Source: Moorena sp. SIO3I8 (GTDB lineage: Bacteria > Cyanobacteriota > Cyanobacteriia > Cyanobacteriales > Coleofasciculaceae). Taken from it: a stretch of 64,000 nucleotides of DNA. A model generated the notes under the pieces. The model was not told where the DNA came from, ran no database searches, and was given only the letters and a program-made list of their open reading frames with translations. Both the position numbers and the translations under genes were made by a program. The stretch covers positions 19,517-83,516 of the forward strand of contig NZ_JAAHHW010000019.1 in the NCBI RefSeq assembly GCF_010692325.1, given 5' to 3'. Below are positions 61,440 through 64,000 of the stretch, one piece after another. Numbering within the stretch: the stretch's first letter is position 1; the number at the start of each line of letters is the position of its first letter.

Positions 61440-62045
61440 ATGAACCGCCGCCGCATTCTTAAAACTGGACAACCTTACAGCTTTAGCCAATATTTTGACC
61501 TTCCCTTTACCCTAGAAGATATCTTGGCTGAATTTGACTGTACCTTTGTGCGATCGCATATCGATCTTCCCCGTCAACCCTTCACTGCTGCTATTGAACC
61601 CCTGCTGCACCAACTCCAGCGTAACCGCAAGCGCATCGAGCTGATCAACGAAACTGCCCGTCGCGAAGCCTTGATCGCACCAATTCTGTTTGAAGTAGTG
61701 GATCTAACTAATCACCGCATTTACATTGAATATTCTATTGCAGTTAGCGAACACCTGCGGGGAACCTTAGATTATTATATTGCTAACCATAACGTGATTG
61801 TGATAGAAGCCAAACAATCTGATCTGGTACGGGGCTTCACTCAACTGGCGGTGGAGTTGGTTGCCCTTGATCAGTGGCTCCAGTCTGACCAGAGAATTTT
61901 GTATGGCATTGTTACCACCGGAGAAGACTGGCGTTTCGGTACTTTTAATCGCCAAGAACGTTCTATACAACAAGACCCCAAGCGCTACCTCGTCCCAGAA
62001 GAGCTAACCGAGTTGCTGGAAATTTTAGTCGGGATTATGAATTGA
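61440..62045 (+). CDS. PD-(D/E)XK nuclease-like protein, unknown
   Basis: 201 residues. The core HLRGTLDYYIANHNVIVIEA followed by KQ gives the D...E-x-K arrangement of restriction-endonuclease-fold proteins (Asp in GTLDY, Glu-Ala-Lys in VIEAKQ). An upstream Glu in RREALIAPIL is a common fourth residue, and QLAVELVALDQWL plus YGIVTTGEDWRFG complete the pattern. I do not recognise the exact family. Such stand-alone proteins are frequent in filamentous cyanobacteria and are usually annotated as hypothetical. No methyltransferase lies beside it, so a classical restriction role is not supported. Confidence 0.65.
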   Translation: MNRRRILKTGQPYSFSQYFDLPFTLEDILAEFDCTFVRSHIDLPRQPFTAAIEPLLHQLQRNRKRIELINETARREALIAPILFEVVDLTNHRIYIEYSIAVSEHLRGTLDYYIANHNVIVIEAKQSDLVRGFTQLAVELVALDQWLQSDQRILYGIVTTGEDWRFGTFNRQERSIQQDPKRYLVPEELTELLEILVGIMN

Positions 62046-62445
62046 AACGGTTAATTAATTATAGTGGTTTTTAATTAGGGAGTCGGGAATCGGGAATCGG
62101 GAATCGGGAATAGAGAATAGGAATATAAGTATGAAAAACGCGCTGATCGCAATTTTTAGTTTAAATTTATCCTTGCTCTCAACCATTACTTTTATTTAAA
62201 AGTATGATCAACGAGTTTTGATTAAGGAGGCGATAATATCATCAGATATCGATGATCGACTGCATCAATACAATGTCTTTAACTATACCCAATTATCGAA
62301 AATTACTTCTTCAGTATCCTCTCTACCCACACTCCCCACACTCTTTCCCCTACTCCCTACTCCCTACTCCCTACTCCCTACTCCCTACTCCCTACTCCCT
62401 ACTCCCTTTATTCTATACTAATAAAGTCACTGTATTGAAACTATC
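62046..62445. repeat. Intergenic region with two heptamer arrays
   Basis: GGGAATC heptamers at about 62079-62117, flanked by TATAGTGGTTTTTAATTA and GTATGAAAAACGCGCTG (MITE-like ends), and TACTCCC heptamers at 62346-62404. Frames reading LLPTPYS repeats are artefacts. Confidence 0.82.
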
Positions 62446-63006
62446 ATGATTGCTGATAAAATCCCCAATTACATTTCCAAAGAAGAGTATCTATCCTACG
62501 AAGAAGATAGTGCCATCAAACATGAGTATAGTGATGGAGAAGTCTATGCTATAGCTGGCGCTAGTGATGCCCATGTTACTATTGCCCTTAACCTGGCTTC
62601 AGCCTTAAGAAATCATGTCAGGGGCACTGGCTGTCGGGTTTATATGGCAGATATGAAAACTTATGTTGAAGCATCCAATAGTTATTATTATCCTGATGTT
62701 ATGGTGACTTGCGATGCCAGAGACCGAGAATTGGCTAATTATAAAAAATATCCTTGTTTAATTGTAGAAGTTTTATCTCCCAAGACTGAGGCGTTTGACC
62801 GGGGTGACAAATTTTCTGACTATCAACAGTTAGAAACCTTGGTGGAATATGTTTTAATTAGCCAAAATCGTAAACGCCTAGACTGCTTTCGCCGGAATTC
62901 CGAGGGAGTTTGGACATTGCAATTTTATTATCCGGGCAGTGAGATTCATCTAGAAACTGTGGATTTTAGAACTAGTCTTGAGGCTTTGTATGAAGATGTA
63001 ACGTAA
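62446..63006 (+). CDS. Uma2-family (DUF820) endonuclease-like protein
   Basis: 186 residues, the normal length. YISKEEYLSYEEDSAIKHEY, then DGEVYAIAGAS at the N-terminus, YYPDVMVTCD and LIVEVLSPKTEAFDRGDKF, with the EVLSPxT motif, define the cyanobacterial Uma2 family, which has a PD-(D/E)XK nuclease fold. These proteins are present in tens of copies per genome in such cyanobacteria; their biological role is not known. The 3' flank consists of CAGCCGT heptamers and a CACGCTACGCGAACAG palindrome. Confidence 0.87.
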   Translation: MIADKIPNYISKEEYLSYEEDSAIKHEYSDGEVYAIAGASDAHVTIALNLASALRNHVRGTGCRVYMADMKTYVEASNSYYYPDVMVTCDARDRELANYKKYPCLIVEVLSPKTEAFDRGDKFSDYQQLETLVEYVLISQNRKRLDCFRRNSEGVWTLQFYYPGSEIHLETVDFRTSLEALYEDVT

Positions 63007-63074
63007 GCAGTCAGCCGTGAGCTAAAAGCTCACGCTACGCGAACAGTCGTCAGCCGTCAGCTGACTGCTTACAA

Positions 63075-63140
63075 GAAGTCTTAGAGCTTTTGGTAGAAGA
63101 TTACCAAGGTAGAGGTCAAGAGTTACCTTTATTAAATTAG
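63075..63140 (+). pseudogene. Possible C-terminal remnant of a gene
   Basis: After the repeats a frame reads EVLELLVEDYQGRGQELPLL and ends in TAG at 63138. It is protein-like but has no start. It may be the tail of a decayed neighbour. Confidence 0.25.
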
Positions 63141-63164
63141 AGTACTTCTTATTTGAGTCTTGAG

Positions 63165-63383
63165 TTATTTTAAAACATTACTAACAATGACGATAACAGT
63201 AGCACTGGCAATTAAGCCAAAAGCTAACTGAATCACCCATTGCGTGGCTTGTTGGTAATTGCTAAATCTTTCATCAAACTTTTTAACTTCATCTGAAAGC
63301 TGATCCAGTTTTCGGATTACATCAGTTAATGTTGGTTCTGAATCTTGATTGTGGTTCGGTTCTGGATCGGTAGTTAGTGTCAT
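63165..63383 (-). CDS. Small membrane protein with coiled-coil N-terminus, unknown
   Basis: 72 residues. Residues 20-45 form a charged helix (DVIRKLDQLSDEVKKFDERF) and 47-70 a single transmembrane helix (VIQLAFGLIASATVIVIVSN). Proteins of this shape are often called hypothetical in cyanobacteria; some resemble small anchors of toxin-antitoxin or stress systems, but I see no specific signature. The frame is well separated from repeats, and its composition is protein-like. Confidence 0.6.
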   Translation of the reverse strand: MTLTTDPEPNHNQDSEPTLTDVIRKLDQLSDEVKKFDERFSNYQQATQWVIQLAFGLIASATVIVIVSNVLK

Positions 63384-63693
63384 CGTTAAACTGCCCTAAT
63401 TATAGGTTTAATTATAACAAATTGGGGGAGCGAGCGCACTATAGCAATCCCTGTCGAAATAGTGATAATTTTTGTTGCATACTCCCTAAAAACCAGAACT
63501 TTATACCTCACTCCATTGAAAAATACTGTAAAATTATAGTAGTTAACATACTCCACCACTACAACTATACCAATCCTAAATGAATTGTGAGAATTTTTGT
63601 TCTCTTTTCCCTACTCCCTACTCCCTACTCCCTACTCCCTACTCCCTACTCCCTGTTCCCTGTTCCCTGTTCCCTGTTCCCTTTGGTATAGTT
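63384..63693. repeat. Intergenic region with TACTCCC/TGTTCCC heptamers and MITE-like ends
   Basis: Sequences like ACTATAGCAATCCCTG (63439) and TACCTCACTCCATTG (63500) recall the MITE-like ends. A CAATCCTAAATGAATTGTGA end lies at 63571, and pure TACTCCC then TGTTCCC heptamers at 63610-63680. Confidence 0.78.
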
Positions 63694-64000
63694 ATGATAA
63701 AAGCAATTACTGCTAGTGGAAAAATCGATCGATCAGGTCAATTATCCTTAGACTACCCAATTGAAGGTACTCCCCCTAAGAGGATATCTGAAAAGTTTTT
63801 TATACTGAATTTTGCCCCCCTAACCCCCCAACTTTGGGGGAAGAGTCAATTTGCTTGTAAAAGTCCCCCAATTTTGATACGGCTGGCGAAATTAATATTT
63901 GTTTACAAAAGGATGAGCAGATGTGGAAAAGATCCTTTGTTCGTAGTTGGTTTGGGAGTTACAGTTGAAACAATTGTATCAGTTATCAAACTGAGGAGTT
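63694..64000 (+). CDS. Frame open to window end; N-terminus antitoxin-like, then repeat-derived
   Basis: From the ATG at 63694 the frame stays open to the window edge (102 codons). It begins MIKAITASGKIDRSGQLSLD then YPIEGTPPKR, which resembles a small antitoxin-like family I recall from cyanobacteria (MIKAITATGxID pattern). From about residue 38 it passes through a CCCCCCTAACCCCCC repeat, and the text no longer looks like that family. Probably a gene truncated by repeat insertion. Its end cannot be seen. Confidence 0.35.
   Translation, partial: MIKAITASGKIDRSGQLSLDYPIEGTPPKRISEKFFILNFAPLTPQLWGKSQFACKSPPILIRLAKLIFVYKRMSRCGKDPLFVVGLGVTVETIVSVIKLRS

Overview
The window reads as the chromosome of a large-genome, probably filamentous cyanobacterium. 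The signs are many GCGATCGC (HIP1-type) octamers, heptanucleotide repeat arrays in nearly every intergenic space, a Psb28-family photosystem II protein, a thylakoid SulA/ThyD-type epimerase, an NrtS-type nitrate permease, a hotdog thioesterase of the phylloquinone type, a TPR-CHAT protein and wide gene spacing with many decayed genes. The style resembles Moorena/Lyngbya-type genomes, but that placement is inference from memory.

Layout. 1-6 kb: a cut sigma-factor-like gene, an FAD oxidoreductase, a Na/Pi cotransporter, an alpha/beta hydrolase and the thioesterase. 6-12.4 kb: a VapBC-type toxin-antitoxin pair, then a three-gene TPR-CHAT protease / small acidic protein / membrane-anchored protein unit. 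12.4-16.2 kb: a 29-bp tandem array, a second Na/Pi cotransporter, a coiled-coil protein and a decayed pstS. 16.2-21 kb: a saccharopine-dehydrogenase-like protein and a signalling module of two MglA-like small GTPases flanking a protoglobin and a Roadblock/LC7 protein. 21-28.4 kb: transposase and CHAT remnants around a LodA/LodB-type quinoprotein oxidase pair with a catalase-like protein. 28.5-33.5 kb: a PP-loop enzyme with a polysaccharide pyruvyl transferase, a HAD phosphatase gene broken by a small repeat, and an AstE/AspA-type deacylase. 33.6-41.9 kb: a helicase-like protein, DAHP synthase behind two tandem aromatic leader-peptide attenuators, an ABC exporter, a zinc-ribbon protein, NrtS and a class IV aminotransferase. 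42.7-50 kb: a 1750-residue hybrid histidine kinase, an FtsE-like ATPase and a WecG/TagA glycosyltransferase. 50-64 kb: an orphan structured RNA with an IS605-type end, then housekeeping genes (aminotransferase, DUF5340, trpC, lpdA, a jacalin-like lectin, a TrmH methyltransferase, tRNA-Leu, murA, a SulA-like epimerase, psb28) and two PD-(D/E)XK-like proteins.

The most striking item lies at 35426-35731 upstream of DAHP synthase. Two successive short ORFs carry dense Tyr/Phe/Trp codons, and each is followed by mutually exclusive antiterminator and terminator stems. This is the architecture of ribosome-mediated attenuation, duplicated in tandem. Other candidates are the GTPase-protoglobin-Roadblock module, the TPR-CHAT trio, the LodAB-catalase cluster, and repeats that have entered coding sequence (broken HAD gene, repeat-derived tails of aroF and the thioesterase).
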